In this document: piece by piece, positions 21,721 to 33,849 of the stretch
Layout: the number at the start of each line of letters is the position of its first letter
How positions within the stretch are numbered: position 1 is the first letter of the stretch
Source: Panicum virgatum
Taxonomy: Eukaryota > Streptophyta > Magnoliopsida > Poales > Poaceae
Direction: 5' to 3'
Assembly: GCF_016808335.1 (NCBI RefSeq)
Contig: NC_053150.1
Location: 46,961,607 to 47,025,606, forward strand
Length of the DNA: 64,000 nt
The notes under the pieces: model-generated
Told to the model about the DNA's origin: nothing
Databases searched by the model: none
The model's input: only the letters and a program-made list of their open reading frames with translations
Position numbers and translations under genes: made by a program

Positions 21721-24700
21721 ATGGCGCCCTGCGCCCAGCACCTGCAGCTGCCCACCGCTTCTCTCCACGCTCTTCGTCGTCAAGCGGGCAGGGGGATTAT
21801 TCCGCCGCCTCGTCCGCGTCACCGCCCCCGCAGCGCCATCGTCGCCGCCATGGACGCCGGCGGCCCCAGCCCGGTCGCGGTACGGTGCCTGCTCCTTCTT
21901 CTCCTTCCGACAAGGCTCGATCCGTCTCCGCCTCGGTCTCAGTCTCAGCTCCTCCTCCCCTCCCGTTCTGTGACGCGCCGCAGCTCGGGTGCGGCGCCGT
22001 CTCCGTGGACTACCTGGCCACGGTGGCGTCCTTCCCCAACCCCGACGACAAGATCCGCAGCCTCGAGCTCAAGGTCCAGGGCGGCGGCAACACGGGCAAC
22101 GCGCTCACCGCAGCTGCGCGACTCGGCCTCCGCCCCAGGATCATTTCCAAGGTGCGTTCTTGATTTCCCCCTCCCTCCCCTTCACTTCCCCATTAACAGG
22201 ACGCAACTAGTAACCTACAAAACAACCCATCGGGATCAGGTAGCCAACGATGCTCAAGGAAGGAACATCCTCAGCGAGCTGCAAGCTGATGGCATCGACA
22301 CATCCTACATTCTGGTATGAATTACTATGCATTAGCAACGTAATCAGTCACTCAGTGCTGCTAAGCTCATCCTCTAGAACGTGATGCGTCCCTTTTCAGG
22401 TCGCAGAGGACGGGAATTCACCCTTCACCTACGTCATCGTTGATCAACAAACGTGAGTTCACATAACACGCTCACATGCCTATTTTGCAATTACATGGCT
22501 CTGCTGCAAGTTAGGAACCTGCACGGTCACTTTTTTTTTTTGGTATATCAGATAATATGCAAACCGGTCATGCTACTACCTGATTCTTGCCAACTTCTTG
22601 TGATCATCAATAGACAATAGCAACTCAGAACAAGTGACATATCCTAGCTATTATATCCAAAAAAAAATGTTTAGCTAATATCTGTTACTGAATTATATTC
22701 AGCCGTCCCGCTTTTGCCTTTCAGGAAAACTCGTACTTGTATACACACTCCTGGTTCTCCCCCCTTGGTGCCAGAAGAGCTCACAAAGGCAAACTTGTCT
22801 TCTGCTTTAGATGGAGCAGACATCGTCTATTTTGATGTACGATTGCATGACACTGCTTTGCTTGTTGCAGAAGAGGTAATATCTTCCAGGCACATCATCT
22901 CAGTCCACAAGAATTGAAAGAAAAAGAGTACTTACTCTTTCTGCAGTTGTGATTGTGGGTAGCTTATAAATTTGATTTATGCCTTCAGGATTTGTTTTAT
23001 TTTTTCGATGTTGTCAATCTACACCTTCGATTGGATTAATGCCACACATAAGACTTTTTCTGGCTAGTTTTCTCCTTCTCTCTGCACTGCTACTGAAACT
23101 GACCTTTGCTTATGGAACAATCCAGTGCAGGCAAGTCAAAGAAAAATCCCTATTTTGATTGATGCCGAAAGAAAGAGGGAGGGTCTGGACGAGCTTCTTA
23201 ATTTTGCATCCTATGTTGTATGCTCTGCAAAGTTTCCTCAGGTTAGTTGTTTGATAGCAGAAGAGTGCAACTTCTAGTTCTAGATCCTACCCAAGACCCT
23301 TCCAATTCATTTTGAAGGTCAACAACATGAGGGGAGAGAATCCCCACGTGATTCATTAATATTGGCCCAGATCAGCTCGCATGATGGTTAAAGTTTTACA
23401 GCACTGCTGTCTCAAATTTTTACTATAAAACATTGTTCGTGAATAACGCCTCCTTTTAGAAATGAAAAGTGCCTACATTTCCTGTGGCTTATGCAGGAAT
23501 TTGCTTTATATACTTCTCATGGCATGGCCAGTGTCATTTTAATTGCAACACAAACATGTGCTGGCTTTGCTTTACTTAATCTAGCATATTAGATAATTTT
23601 AGTTGGATTAGATCAACCGAATTAGGTGAGTGACAGCAACATTTCCCTGTACTGTATATTTTGGTAAATAAGGCTTAGGAATCTGTTCAGCATTTTCAGT
23701 TGTGGGTTACATAATTTCCACCTATATAAATTTGTAGGCCTGGACAGGAGCTTCATCAATACCGGTTGCTTTAGTGTCCATGCTTTCAAGACTACCTAAA
23801 ATCAAATTTGTTATTGTAACTCTGGGGGAGAAAGGTTGCTTAATGCTTGAGAGAAGTATGACAGGTTAGTTTACTGTAGCTTGCATGTTTATGCTACCTT
23901 AGGCCGTCCACAACGGGCCGAGCATCCTAAGGAGCATCTCCTCCTCGGTTTCCACGCCCTCTCTGTCTACAGTGCCAAACAGTGCGTCTACAGTGCCAAA
24001 CAGTACATTTGCTCCTCCATTTGCTCTTTTCGCTGTGGACGGTCTTAGTATTTATAGACATGGATACAAGGGATTGTGCGTTGCACAGGCAAAGGATCTA
24101 GTGATGGTTTTTCTCTCCTTTGAAATAAACATGTTGCAGATGCTTCTGAGGCAGGGGAAATAGATGCAGAGGCTTTACTGGAATCACTACAGAAGAATGT
24201 TGACCAGAGTTCTACTATACCAAAATGCATTTCTTCCAAGGTATGAGACCTTACATGTAACGTGGAACGTGGATGGTATATTTTCCATACGTATGTATAT
24301 TCATCTATCATCTTGAACACTTGAAGTCCTCTGGTTTGAAAATTAAAAATTAAATGAGTGGTAGCACTTCAAAATGTCTGCTTCCAGACAGACATATTGT
24401 CTGGAGTATATTAGTGGCAATCTGCATGAAATTCATGATTCATTATGCTAGAATTGGCAATTTCATATAGTGTTTTCCTAATACATTTGTTTTTGCGTCT
24501 GTCCTTGTTTTCAGTCGAATTTGAGAATAAGCGCGGATGGAGTAGGCTCTATAAGTGGCAGGTTACTTCTAGGTACAGCTGAAGTTATACCACCTGGAGA
24601 GCTCATAGATACAACTGGCGCAGGAGATGCATTCATTGGAGCAGTTCTGTACGGTCAGTGTGCAATGTCTCCTTCTCCACCATAAATATAGCCGCGGAAA

Positions 24701-25543
24701 TCAATTCTTCTGCTTAGTGTTTCTATTTTTACAGCACCTTTTGTTAGTTAAGCTAGTAAATTTCCTTTTCCAGAAATCAATTGTGACAAGGTAAGAAATA
24801 ACCTTCCTGTCTCATATCGATAATGGTCTGTACTCTACTCCCTCCGTCCCAAAAAACAAGTCATCCTAGGATTCAAAATTTGTCCCAAAAAACAAGTCAT
24901 CCTACCCTATTTAGAAAGTGCATGCGCATTGCAAGAATCAACTAGTGCCAAATATGGATAATATATAGGGGCAAACATGGTCATTTTACCTTCTTGTTAA
25001 ATTGTCCTAGAATTTCTAGGATGACCTGTATTTTGGGACGGAGGGAGTATCAAAGTTGTTGAAGTTTTGGTTGCATAAGGCTCTGCCCAGGAATTGAAAA
25101 GCCCTGAAACGAATACAATACATGGGCTAGTTGCAATGTCTCACAATCATGTCCTGTGGCAGCTTGCTCATCTTGCTGTTACTCTTCTTTCTGCTTTTAA
25201 CCAGAAGCACTTTGTTAGGTTATAAATGCTGATTGCTGCGTCTATTCTGAAATATTTACCATACAGGCTTATTGTTTTGTTCTTTTGGATTAGGTTTGTG
25301 CACCGGCATGCCACCAGAGAGGATGCTCCCTTTTGCAGCACAAGTGGTAAGGAACTTTTAATAGAAATGTAGTATTTGTAAATCAAAATAGTCGAAGAAG
25401 GCAGTTGCACATCCATGGCCGATTACCTTACCTTACAAATCAAAGCGTGTGTGCAAAATTTGCAGGCTGGTTGCGGTTGCAGAGGTTTGGGGGCTCGGAG
25501 CAGCCTTCCTCATCGCACGGACCCACGCCTGGCTGGCTATTGA
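21721..25543 (+). CDS. pfkB-type carbohydrate kinase (ribokinase-like), 11 exons
   Basis: Eleven exons, all with GT-AG borders and matching phases: 21721-21879, 21984-22151, 22240-22314, 22400-22452, 22725-22875, 23131-23241, 23738-23864, 24140-24240, 24515-24653, 25294-25346, 25466-25543. They encode 404 residues. pfkB signatures are clear: VQGGGNTGNAL (84-94), VVCSAKFPQ, VIVTLGEKGC and the anion hole/catalytic motif DTTGAGD (347-353, Asp353). The whole protein follows the Arabidopsis At4g28706-type kinase, whose substrate I cannot state; the family phosphorylates sugars or nucleosides with ATP. The first 43 residues are Arg/Pro-rich with few acids and could be a plastid or mitochondrial transit peptide; an in-frame ATG at 21850 would give a 361-residue form without it. 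Introns 7 and 9 carry MITEs. No lesion seen. Confidence 0.93.
23902..24044. mobile_element. Tourist/Harbinger-like MITE in pfkB intron 7
   Basis: The ends GGCCGTCCACAACG and CGCTGTGGACGGTC are imperfect inverted repeats, flanked on both sides by TTA (23899-23901, 24045-24047), the PIF/Harbinger target site. It is 143 bp and non-coding. It lies about 40 bp after exon 7 and leaves the splice sites intact. Confidence 0.75.
24838..25047. mobile_element. Stowaway MITE in pfkB intron 9
   Basis: CTCCCTCCGTCCC at the left and GGGACGGAGGGAG at the right are perfect inverted repeats flanked by TA dinucleotides (24836-24837, 25048-25049). About 210 bp, with internal repeats of the CAAGTCATCCTA type. 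It is a classic grass Stowaway insertion in an intron. Confidence 0.92.
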
Positions 25544-26028
25544 TCAGAACTAGGCAGAATTTCATCCGAATTAGGCAGATTTTCATCCTCCGCGACCACC
25601 TGCCTCATTCCATCCCATGGCTCTAAATATTTGCAAATCCAATCCAGTTCGGTAATAAAAGTAAAACTGATAAGAAGCTCCTGTAACTAGAGTATCATGA
25701 TTATCATGGGGGCTTGTCATGTTCAACGCCCCTGAAAACCTGAGGTTTATTTCTTTTGTTTTCGCAAGGACCGAAGTCATTATAGCGCGTCGCTGTTGAT
25801 GGGAACGACGCTTATACCACTTAAAGCATAACTCGGGACGTCGCTTATACCACTTAAAGCATAACGTTGGTAAATCCTAGAAAAAGATGCGGGCACTAGG
25901 ATTTGAATCTGGGTGGGTAGCGTCCCATTGGACCGTCCTACCATTAGACTACAAGTCAATTCACATTTTGGAAATACAGTTAATATATAATTGCACGCGG
26001 CCCGCCAGCCATTCAGCCCGAGTATAGT
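25544..26028. other. Intergenic DNA with a 33-bp duplication
   Basis: Holds the 3' UTR of the pfkB gene, then a short tandem repeat: CGCTTATACCACTTAAAGCA occurs at 25809 and 25842, 33 bp apart. A tRNA-like segment follows (annotated separately). Confidence 0.6.
25891..25952 (-). mobile_element. tRNA-like segment, probable SINE head
   Basis: On the minus strand TAGTCTAATGGTAGGA resembles an A box and AGATTCAAATCC a B box at tRNA-like spacing. The acceptor stem does not pair and no anticodon arm is convincing, so this is not a functional tRNA gene. No flanking duplication was found. It lies about 250 bp upstream of the eL31 start codon. Confidence 0.4.
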
Positions 26029-26130
26029 CGTGGCCCACTATCCAGCTTGAACGCCGCTCATAGTCCTTTTAACGGCCCATAACTCTGCGCGCCGCTCGTA
26101 TAAAAGGCACCCCCGTCGCGGGTAGGGTTT
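26029..26130 (+). promoter_or_regulatory. Promoter of eL31: site II-like motifs, TATA box, telo-box
   Basis: GGCCCA motifs (near 26032 and at 26074-26080) are the site II type bound by TCP factors; a TATA box (TATAAAAGG) sits at 26099-26107; and TAGGGTTT (26123-26130) is the reverse of the telo-box AAACCCTA. Site II plus telo-box is the usual promoter signature of plant ribosomal protein genes, supporting coordinated growth-linked expression. Confidence 0.7.
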
Positions 26131-26203
26131 TCTTCTCGCGCCGCCGGAACGGAACACTCCCAACCCGAATCGCCGCCCCTCGGAGCAGAGCGGAGGAGAG
26201 GAG

Positions 26204-27419
26204 ATGGCCGAGAAGAAGGGAGCAGCGGCGAGGAAGGAGGAGGTGGTCACCAGGGAGTACACCATCAACCTCCACAAGCGCCTCCACGGCTGGTACCCCT
26301 CTCCTCCCTCCCTCTCGCCACCTTGTTGGTGTTTGCTGCGCGCTGCGCTCTGTTCTCGCTAGGAGATCCGGCTCGATCGCGCGGTTCGCATCGTAGTATC
26401 AAGCAATCATGAGATGATTGGTAGCAGGCGATGTTGTGTGTTCAGTGGTACTAGACAAGGATCTCCCTGTTCTGTTCTCGTTGCGATCTGGAGGCCCTGA
26501 ATTGCTGAACATTTAGTATGTTCTACGTGATTAGTTGTTCTCTTCGTAAGTTGCAATGAGCACGAGAAGAAACATTTTGACATCTTCTTAATTTCATTTA
26601 CTAATAGCCATGGAAGGTAAAAGCAATAGGCCGGCCCCTCGCCCTTTATTTCCACTTAGAATTGCAAAATATGCTATCAGAGAACTTATGGGTAGCAATG
26701 TAGGGTCTGTTTTACCTGTCTTAGAAAGATATAGCGGTATATGCTCAACACACTTTCTTATGAGGTAAGTTTTTACCAAACATATAAACCATGCAAGGCT
26801 GAGAATCCTCATTTGACATTGTAATCCATTGTTTTTGACATTGTCTGTGGAAGGCTTAGTATGGACTAAAAAAATGCAGAAGAAAAGCTGTTTGTTTTGA
26901 TTGCTCACTTCAGCGCTGTTTGTTTTGATTGCTCACTTCAGCTCACCTGTTTAAATGTTTCATCTGGATCCAATGGACTTATCGATTGTTCCATTTCAGT
27001 TACTGAATGTTTATCTGAGTGTTTTCTGTTCTCTGCATGACCTGTTTATACTTAATCTTGTACTGTTATTGGAATTGAAGGTTACTGAATGTGACCATTA
27101 TCCCTTTCTTTTTACTCAACATTTTCTGATCTTTGGCAGCACCTTCAAGAAGAAGGCGCCCAATGCCATCAAGGAGATCAGGAAGTTTGCACAGAAGGCT
27201 ATGGGCACCACAGATGTCCGGGTTGATGTGAAGCTCAACAAGCACATCTGGAGCAGCGGGATCAGAAGCGTTCCGCGGAGGGTGCGTGTGAGAATCGCCC
27301 GCAGGAGGAATGATGAGGAGGATGCCAAGGAGGAACTCTACTCCCTCGTCACTGTCGCTGAGATCCCTGCTGAGGGTTTGAAAGGGCTGGGAACCAAGGT
27401 CATCGACGAAGCGGATTAA
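26204..27419 (+). CDS. RPL31: 60S ribosomal protein eL31 (L31)
   Basis: Two exons, 26204-26292 and 27140-27419, joined at a Cys codon (TG|C) across an 847-bp GT-AG intron, encode 122 residues, the normal length for plant eL31. The protein runs [20 protein letters not shown], then the highly conserved [20 protein letters not shown] core (about 20-40), the basic [10 protein letters not shown] and [15 protein letters not shown] region, and an acidic end (KVIDEAD). eL31 sits on the large ribosomal subunit near the exit tunnel. The start is at the first ATG after a pyrimidine-containing leader with the promoter elements listed upstream. It looks intact and functional. Confidence 0.97.
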
Positions 27420-28610
27420 GCTCTCACATCCTCTACATCTTTAGAACGAGTGTAGCTTGTATTGGCAACAGCAAACCTTTTGTGCCCCAAAGAAGTTCTG
27501 AACTCTTGTACTGTGATGCGACATCACACAGTTCTATTTCCTTAAATCGAATTCAATGGTTAGTTATTCATTTCTTCAAAATTGCCCTTATGATTTACTG
27601 TCAAGCTGGGTTCTTAGGAAATGCCATTTTTTTGTATTTTATCTCAGTAGTGCTCCTTGGGTAATTGGTAACGCCAGTGTGATTTTGCCTGAACTTGTGT
27701 CATGTGATGGCGAGGAATCTTGCATTTGAAAGGGTGAATGGTTTTCTTAGCTGAAACATACTCTTTTTTTGTGAGGAAAGCTGAAACATACTATATCGAA
27801 CTTGCTCAAATGAATTGTTAGATGCTTGCCTGTTCAGTTTTGTCTACGTCTTAAGGCCGTGTTTCCTGACAACTGACAAATGTAGTGCCCAGTCCCGGGT
27901 ATCATGCTCAGCCATCGCAAACCCTGTGTGGTGGTTGAATGCCAATTGATCAGCCATGACCCTCCCGGTGGCAGCTGCGAAGGATGGTTGGCGGCTTGTG
28001 AACTTGACGAGGTCCCTATGCTTTTTGTGTGTACTTTATAATCAAACGCCAAGCCCCACCACACCAGGTTGCAATGAACTTGATGGATCGGCACAATCCA
28101 GCGCGAGAGCGGCATCTGCAGATGGAGGGTCGCCATCGTCGGCGGCCGTCCGACGACGATTGGCTTCCGTTGGGCCGTCACCATACTCTGATTTGTTAAG
28201 AATAGTGGAGACAGCTCAAATGTAAGCGTCTCGAGTCCCTATCCAATTGTTCCATGAGGAGAATACCATATCAATAAAGAAATGCAGTTGAAATACTGCA
28301 TCATCATCCATGCCAACACCCTACACAATGGTAGCTAGGTCGGCAAACGAACTTTCATAGCTTCACTCCACAAATTTGCACCGTAGATAGTGTTATTCAA
28401 CTTCAAGGTGCAATAGTCTTACTATCCGTGTCTAGAGTTGTGCTATACTACAAAAGGGCTACATATATAGGATTGTGGGAATGTGCTGTACAAGAAGTGT
28501 TTCATATTTTGTAACTGTGAAAAGACTGTTGAAGGGCATACACATCGGCGCCTTCTTGTGATCTTATACGGCAGCTGTAGAAGAGATTTTAGGTTTTACA
28601 GATGCATTGA
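27420..28610. other. Intergenic DNA between two convergent genes
   Basis: Contains the 3' UTRs of eL31 (plus strand) and the DIL-domain gene (minus strand). Short frames here lack protein-like features. No repeat with clear ends was found. Confidence 0.5.
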
Positions 28611-31357
28611 TCACCGCTGCTCCGACCATACTTCTCTTAGGAGCGTGTATCTTACATTCTCCATGGAAGCTCCTCTCTGAGCACTGAAATGCGCAATACC
28701 ATTTGATGGTGAAGGTGGAGCACTCCTGTCAATTAGGGATCCAAGGGGAGAGTCCAGGTCATCCAGGTCGTCGTCGCTGGTGTACCCTCTCCTCTGCACC
28801 ATTGAGGCTTTCCTATCGAGCTTTGGGACACCTCCTATGTCTGCCACTTTCTCTGCCGCATCTGATGTCGAAGGTGCTCGGTACACAACAGGAGCGGCAA
28901 TGCATGGAAATGCGCCGAGCACATCTTTGTTGGTGCATCGCTCCAGCAAGCTCTGCATAGCATCAAGTATTTCTTAACCACTACATTTTTGTGTATAAAT
29001 TTGTGTGAGGCTAGAAGCCTACAGCATTTCGTGAGAATGAAACAAACCTCTGAATTCAGCTCCTCTAAGACTGTGCTTGGAACAGGATCAGGACAGAACT
29101 CATCAGGTGTGAAGTTGCACAGGATTCTTGTCACTAACTGAAGGCCAACTGAGGGGCAGACCTGAGACATCAAAGGCATAACCACTGGTCATTTGATCGT
29201 CACGTAAAAGAGGAAATAGTATAATAATTTGCCAGTTGCTATGCGTGAACACTGACCTCTTTCCTGATAGATTTTTCAAGAAGCATGTCCTTTGGTAGCA
29301 TCAGGAGATCACTCAATTCGTTAAGCAGTTGAAATGATTTTGATTCAGCTGCACCTCTTCTTTTATCATCGTCGTCGTTTCCTATGTCCGAATCATCATC
29401 ATCAATGCCAAATTTATCCGTCAACCATCTTGACCAGTTTCCAATCTGCAGTCATTTATTTTACATAAATTAATTGTTTGAGAGGTAATAGCAAGATCCT
29501 AGCACATTGACAGTCTAGTTTTGTTCCTTAGCAAGCATAACCTTTGACAAACAACTATATAACAGTTATAACAAAAAACTACTTTGGAATGCACAAAGAA
29601 CTGAATCAGCACATACAGAGTTCTTCAGCTGTGCGCCTGACCCAAAGCTTAGATCACCAGCTGGGATTGGTAGAACTTTTGGGTCAACAATCGGGTCAGA
29701 TATAGGATCGGTTGGTATCTCATTTGCTGATTCACGAAGGATGGCATTAAACATTGCAACATCCAAACGGGCTACACATTGCTCCATCACCTGATAATGG
29801 GAGAACCATGAGAACCGGAAATATATTTGCAGTAACGAAAAAATCTTATTATTTCGAAAATAAGGATGTTAAATAATACCAATTTTGCCAATACTGGTAA
29901 ACAGCCACACTTATGTCCACCAGCACGGAGAGGGCACATTCTACTGAATGCATCAAGAAATGCAGCCTTCCACAGGTTAACAGAAAAGGTGCCCTGCTGC
30001 TGGTTACCCAAAGCAGGACCTAACACTCTGCCAGCCTTTGGAGTAGATGAACCTTCAGCCGGCGTTTGCATGTGAGGAGTAAGTGCCTGGAAGAGAAACA
30101 TTTTTCATAAAACTGACAACATGAATATTCCAACATATTCAGAAAACAGGTAGGCCAGAGGAGAAACACTGAAGTATATTTTTGAAACACCGGACTAGGA
30201 CAGAATGCTCCCAGCCTCATGAAGTGTCAGTTAGAATCTATTATCAAGAAACAGATATTTACCTGCCACCATACTGTATCAACAATCCGAGAAAATATCC
30301 AAGATTCAATCTTCTCTAATGAAGCCAAAAATGTACTTGTTTCCTGCCAATCATCTGGCATTGTCATAGGTTTCCCATCAAGCTTTTTGGCACCACCATT
30401 CATGTTCATGGTCATCATCGTTGGATTCACACGCAAGACGCCAAATGTTTGTGCAATGATCTCCCTAACGACAACTGTGTTGGACAGCCAGAATGTCAAC
30501 CTATATCAAGAATAGTTTGTCAGTTGGGGGAATTTTCTGGTGATGATGTCATATGCTAGAGCCAAAATTCAGAAAAGCGCAGCCGTATTATACCTTGAAG
30601 CATCATTGCTACTGGACTTTGCAACAAGCACGAGGCCAGAAGCAATGTTTTTTGCTACTGAAGCTCTCTTGTCTGCGGACCAAAACTTGGATGCATGAAT
30701 ATATAGCCTTGAGAGACGCCGAGCTGGGGTATGCAACTTATGTGCTGAACTTCCATGCTCGGGCACAACAGAGTATAGAGAAACTTCGAGAGCAGCAACT
30801 TCACGAAGTTCTTGTTCCAACTTGTCAATTCTTGACGCTGATTCCTCATTCCCTTGACCTAAAACTGACTTGTCATGATGAACTATCTTCTCTTCAATAT
30901 CAGGACTATCATCATCAGTGCCAGTACTCTGATCACAGTGTGGAGCTTCATCTAATACGTCGATCTCCTTGGCCTCCTCAATGCCTTTATCGTCGATGGT
31001 TCCAGCATCGCTGATTATATCATCTGTTTCCTCAGACAATTCTGATGGAGGGCGAGAAGGAACTCTGGCAATGTCTGGCTTTCTAACTTCAACAGCTTTA
31101 GCAGCGCTAACTGTTTTCTTTTGCTTCTGAGATTTGCTCTGAACATTGTTTAATCCTTTTTGTTGCAGCTTATTTTGAGCTAGACGGCTAGCACTGCTTT
31201 TGGTCGTGCGGGGGCTATTTTCTTTAGTCTCCTTTTTACTGAGCTTCCTTGGAACCCGAGACTCACCTTGTGATGAAAAGGAGTCCCTAGCATGTACATA
31301 ATCTGATCCAACCCCCTTCTTCTCTTCTCTCCCTTCCACATTATCTCTAGCACCCAT
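28611..31357 (-). CDS. DIL (dilute)-domain protein, gar2-like plant family, 7 exons
   Basis: Minus-strand exons, all GT-AG and phase-consistent: 31357-30594, 30500-30263, 30086-29880, 29790-29617, 29445-29257, 29161-29048, 28952-28611; 675 residues. The N-terminal 170 residues are low-complexity, charged and Ser-rich. A conserved stretch follows, including PARRLSRLYIHASKFW. Residues about 255-560 match the DIL-like region: LTFWLSNTVVVREIIAQTFG, WQETSTFLASLEKIESWIFS, then SFQLLNELSDLLMLPKDML and ILCNFTPDEFCPDPVP. The acidic/Ser-rich tail includes RRGYTSDDDLDDLDSPLG. The family includes Arabidopsis At2g42320 (called nucleolar protein gar2-like) and relatives of EEIG1/EHBP1-domain proteins; DIL domains bind cargo in myosin V, but this family lacks a motor. 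Molecular role is unknown. The gene appears intact. A spliced 5' leader probably extends to about 33 kb. Confidence 0.9.
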
Positions 31358-31393
31358 TTCGGAGTACTTCTAATCTGTTTGAAACTTTGATTC

Positions 31394-32738
31394 CTGGAGA
31401 AATAACAAGCACAACTGGTTAGGTTGTTCTAGCAATTTTTGCAAGCTGAACAGACTTTGAAAAGCAAGCATGTTCAAATAGATCTAACGTTAGTGACACT
31501 TGAATCAGAAGAAACAGGAGATCTGGAAAAGAGGATTAATAAGCACACTTCGAACTATTGGAACTCAAATCAAGCTCACTTTCATTTCCATAACTGAACT
31601 CTATCATGAACTCTAGGATGCGACAATGAAATCAAGGAGGCAAAGGACACAACGGGTAAGAGCACACCCCCTCCCCACCCCACAATCCCATCTACTTTAG
31701 GTGAGATAATCACCTTGAACCTGCAGTGGAGTATGGGCTTTACCACCGACACAGCTCTATAAAATTTACCAGCTAATGGATGACAAGATAATCGATTCTG
31801 CAGATTCAAAAGAGCATCTTTAGGATGACTGCCAATCAAAACCGTACTAATTACCATAGTAGAGATACTACAAAGTGATCAAGTTCCCCCAAAAGTATTA
31901 AAATCATACCACCAACTACTCTAGAAAGGGTAACAAAGCATAGCAGTATGAGTATGTTCATGGACAAATGGTCAAACTCCATCGCAAGCCACTCGTGAAC
32001 CAATACTTATTTCCATACACCACTCTGATAAAAAAAATAATTACAATTGCCTGAAATAGCCCACTGCAACCGAAAAGCACCTGTTAGGCTGGCACAGGGC
32101 TTCCGATAGCGGCAACTGGCAAGGAACGGGGAATTCATCAATCAATACCCCCAAGTACAAGAACAGCTTGAAGGGGCAAATTAGTTTACTTGGAGTACAT
32201 TCCATCATAAATGCGGACGGCAGGCCATCATAAATCAAACCAAACAGCCGCCGCGAAATTCCAAATCTGCAACCACCTCGCCCGTCGTACAGACAACAGA
32301 TCAGGAGGAGTGAAAAAAATGGCAATCGGGAAGCACCGAGGAACCAATTGCTCGTGATAACACTAGGCGCCGGAATTCGGAAATGTGGATCCCGTGGTAG
32401 AAAAAATTCGGCATGATCTGCTCCCCAGGCGCCCAAGCCCAACTCATCACGAAGTGCCAGGTCAAATTATGAGGCTAGGTAATCAATGCTGCTGTCGTCG
32501 GACAAAGATCCGTGGAGCATGTAGAGGAATACTAGGACCCCAAGCAGGAGAAAATAAACTACGAAGAAAAAGTTGGAGGGAACCCAGCGCGATAAATAAG
32601 CCGGCGAATCAAGAGCCACGCCGCCGGTCACGATCCCACAGAGATCCGCCGGGCGGCGGAGGCTTCACGGAGCGCGAAGCTCCAGGCGCGAGGTTGCAAC
32701 ACAGTAAGAAGACGAAGAGGGGAGAATCAATCCCTCAC
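31394..32738 (-). other. Probable 5' UTR intron of the DIL-domain gene
   Basis: On the minus strand an acceptor (TTTCTCCAG at 31394 upstream of GAATCAAAG) lies 36 bases before the ATG, and a good donor (GACG|GTGAGG at 32739/32738) lies in CpG-rich DNA typical of a first exon. The leader exon would be 32739 to about 33030. This is an inference from splice signals only. Confidence 0.45.
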
Positions 32739-33080
32739 CGTCCGGCGAGGCTCCAGCGCCGGTCCCCGCGGGCGCAATCAGCAGCAGGCTGCGGTGGCGC
32801 CGCCGCGCGATCCAATGCGGCGGGGAGGTAAGACTTCCGTCGGGAACGCGCAAGGCAACCCCACTTGGTGCCTGCGGTGCCGCTCGCGGGCCGGTTTCTG
32901 CGTGCGCGCGGCTGTCGGCGCGGGAGGGGAGGGGAGGGGAGGCGACGCCCGCGGCCAGGCGTGGTGGGATCGCTCGCGGCTGGGTCTGCCCGTGCGGAGA
33001 GCGTGGTGGGCGGAGACCGGAGAGGAGTTGGGGGGGGAGTGCCAGAGTGGGCGGTTGCTCTGCTTAAATCGAGCGCCAGG
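32739..33080 (-). promoter_or_regulatory. CpG-rich promoter and leader region of the DIL-domain gene
   Basis: GC content rises sharply here with many CpG, as at grass transcription starts. A TTTAAG motif on the minus strand (about 33063-33070) could serve as a weak TATA element. Confidence 0.35.
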
Positions 33081-33520
33081 CGAGTGTTTTTTTTTTTTTT
33101 TTGGCTTGGCCGGGTCTGCTCACCGCGTGGTGATGGGCGGGCGGCGAGGGTGGCCGCCGGCAAGCGGCTTGTCTTTGTCCGCTTGCCCTTTTCGCCGGCC
33201 CGATTTATGTGGGTTTCTAGCTCTTGGTTTTCAGTTCCTTTTGTGTCAAGTTCGGTGGATTTTTGTACGTTGCATTTTTCTTCGTAAGAAAATGATAGCA
33301 TTTTTAAACATGCATTTAACCTCCAGTTCTTCGTGATTATCATGTGTGTGGTCGTCTCTTACTTAGGTCATGTCTCTTTTATTTTTGTCTTTTTAACTTT
33401 TATTTGTAGCTCTCAAATTTTTTGTGTGACTCTTTGCAATTTTCAAATGTTACAATATATGGTTGCCTCTTGAATTTTCTATTGATATGTTATTATATAA
33501 TATTTTAAGTTAAGTATCTA

Positions 33521-33669
33521 CTCCCTCGTTCCAAATTGTAAGTTGTTTGGCAAATCTAAATACATTTTTTTTTGCTATGTATCTTAGATATAATGTTAAT
33601 TAAAGTGTACAAAGAAAGCTATATATCTAAATTTGCTAAATAATATGCAATTTGAATCGGAGGAAGAAG
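33521..33669. mobile_element. Degenerate Stowaway-like MITE
   Basis: Left end CTCCCTCGTTCCAAATTG and right end CAATTTGAATCGGAGGAAG are inverted, with TA before and after. The repeats are more decayed than in the intron-9 copy, so this insertion is older. Confidence 0.6.
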
Positions 33670-33849
33670 TATAACTCTTCGATGAATCGGCCTCTCCACA
33701 CTCTTTACGTCTTTGTAAGTGATATTCGTTTTTTTTCCAACCAATCTATTTAAGCCAACCCTGAGATTAAGATTATACAACCAATAACCACAAAACAACA
33801 AACATGATGTCCTCCGTCGATCTCAAACGGGTCCTAGACTTCTTTCTAG

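Noticed and set aside
25891..25952. Functional tRNA gene
   Set aside because: A- and B-box-like motifs are present but the acceptor and anticodon stems do not pair.
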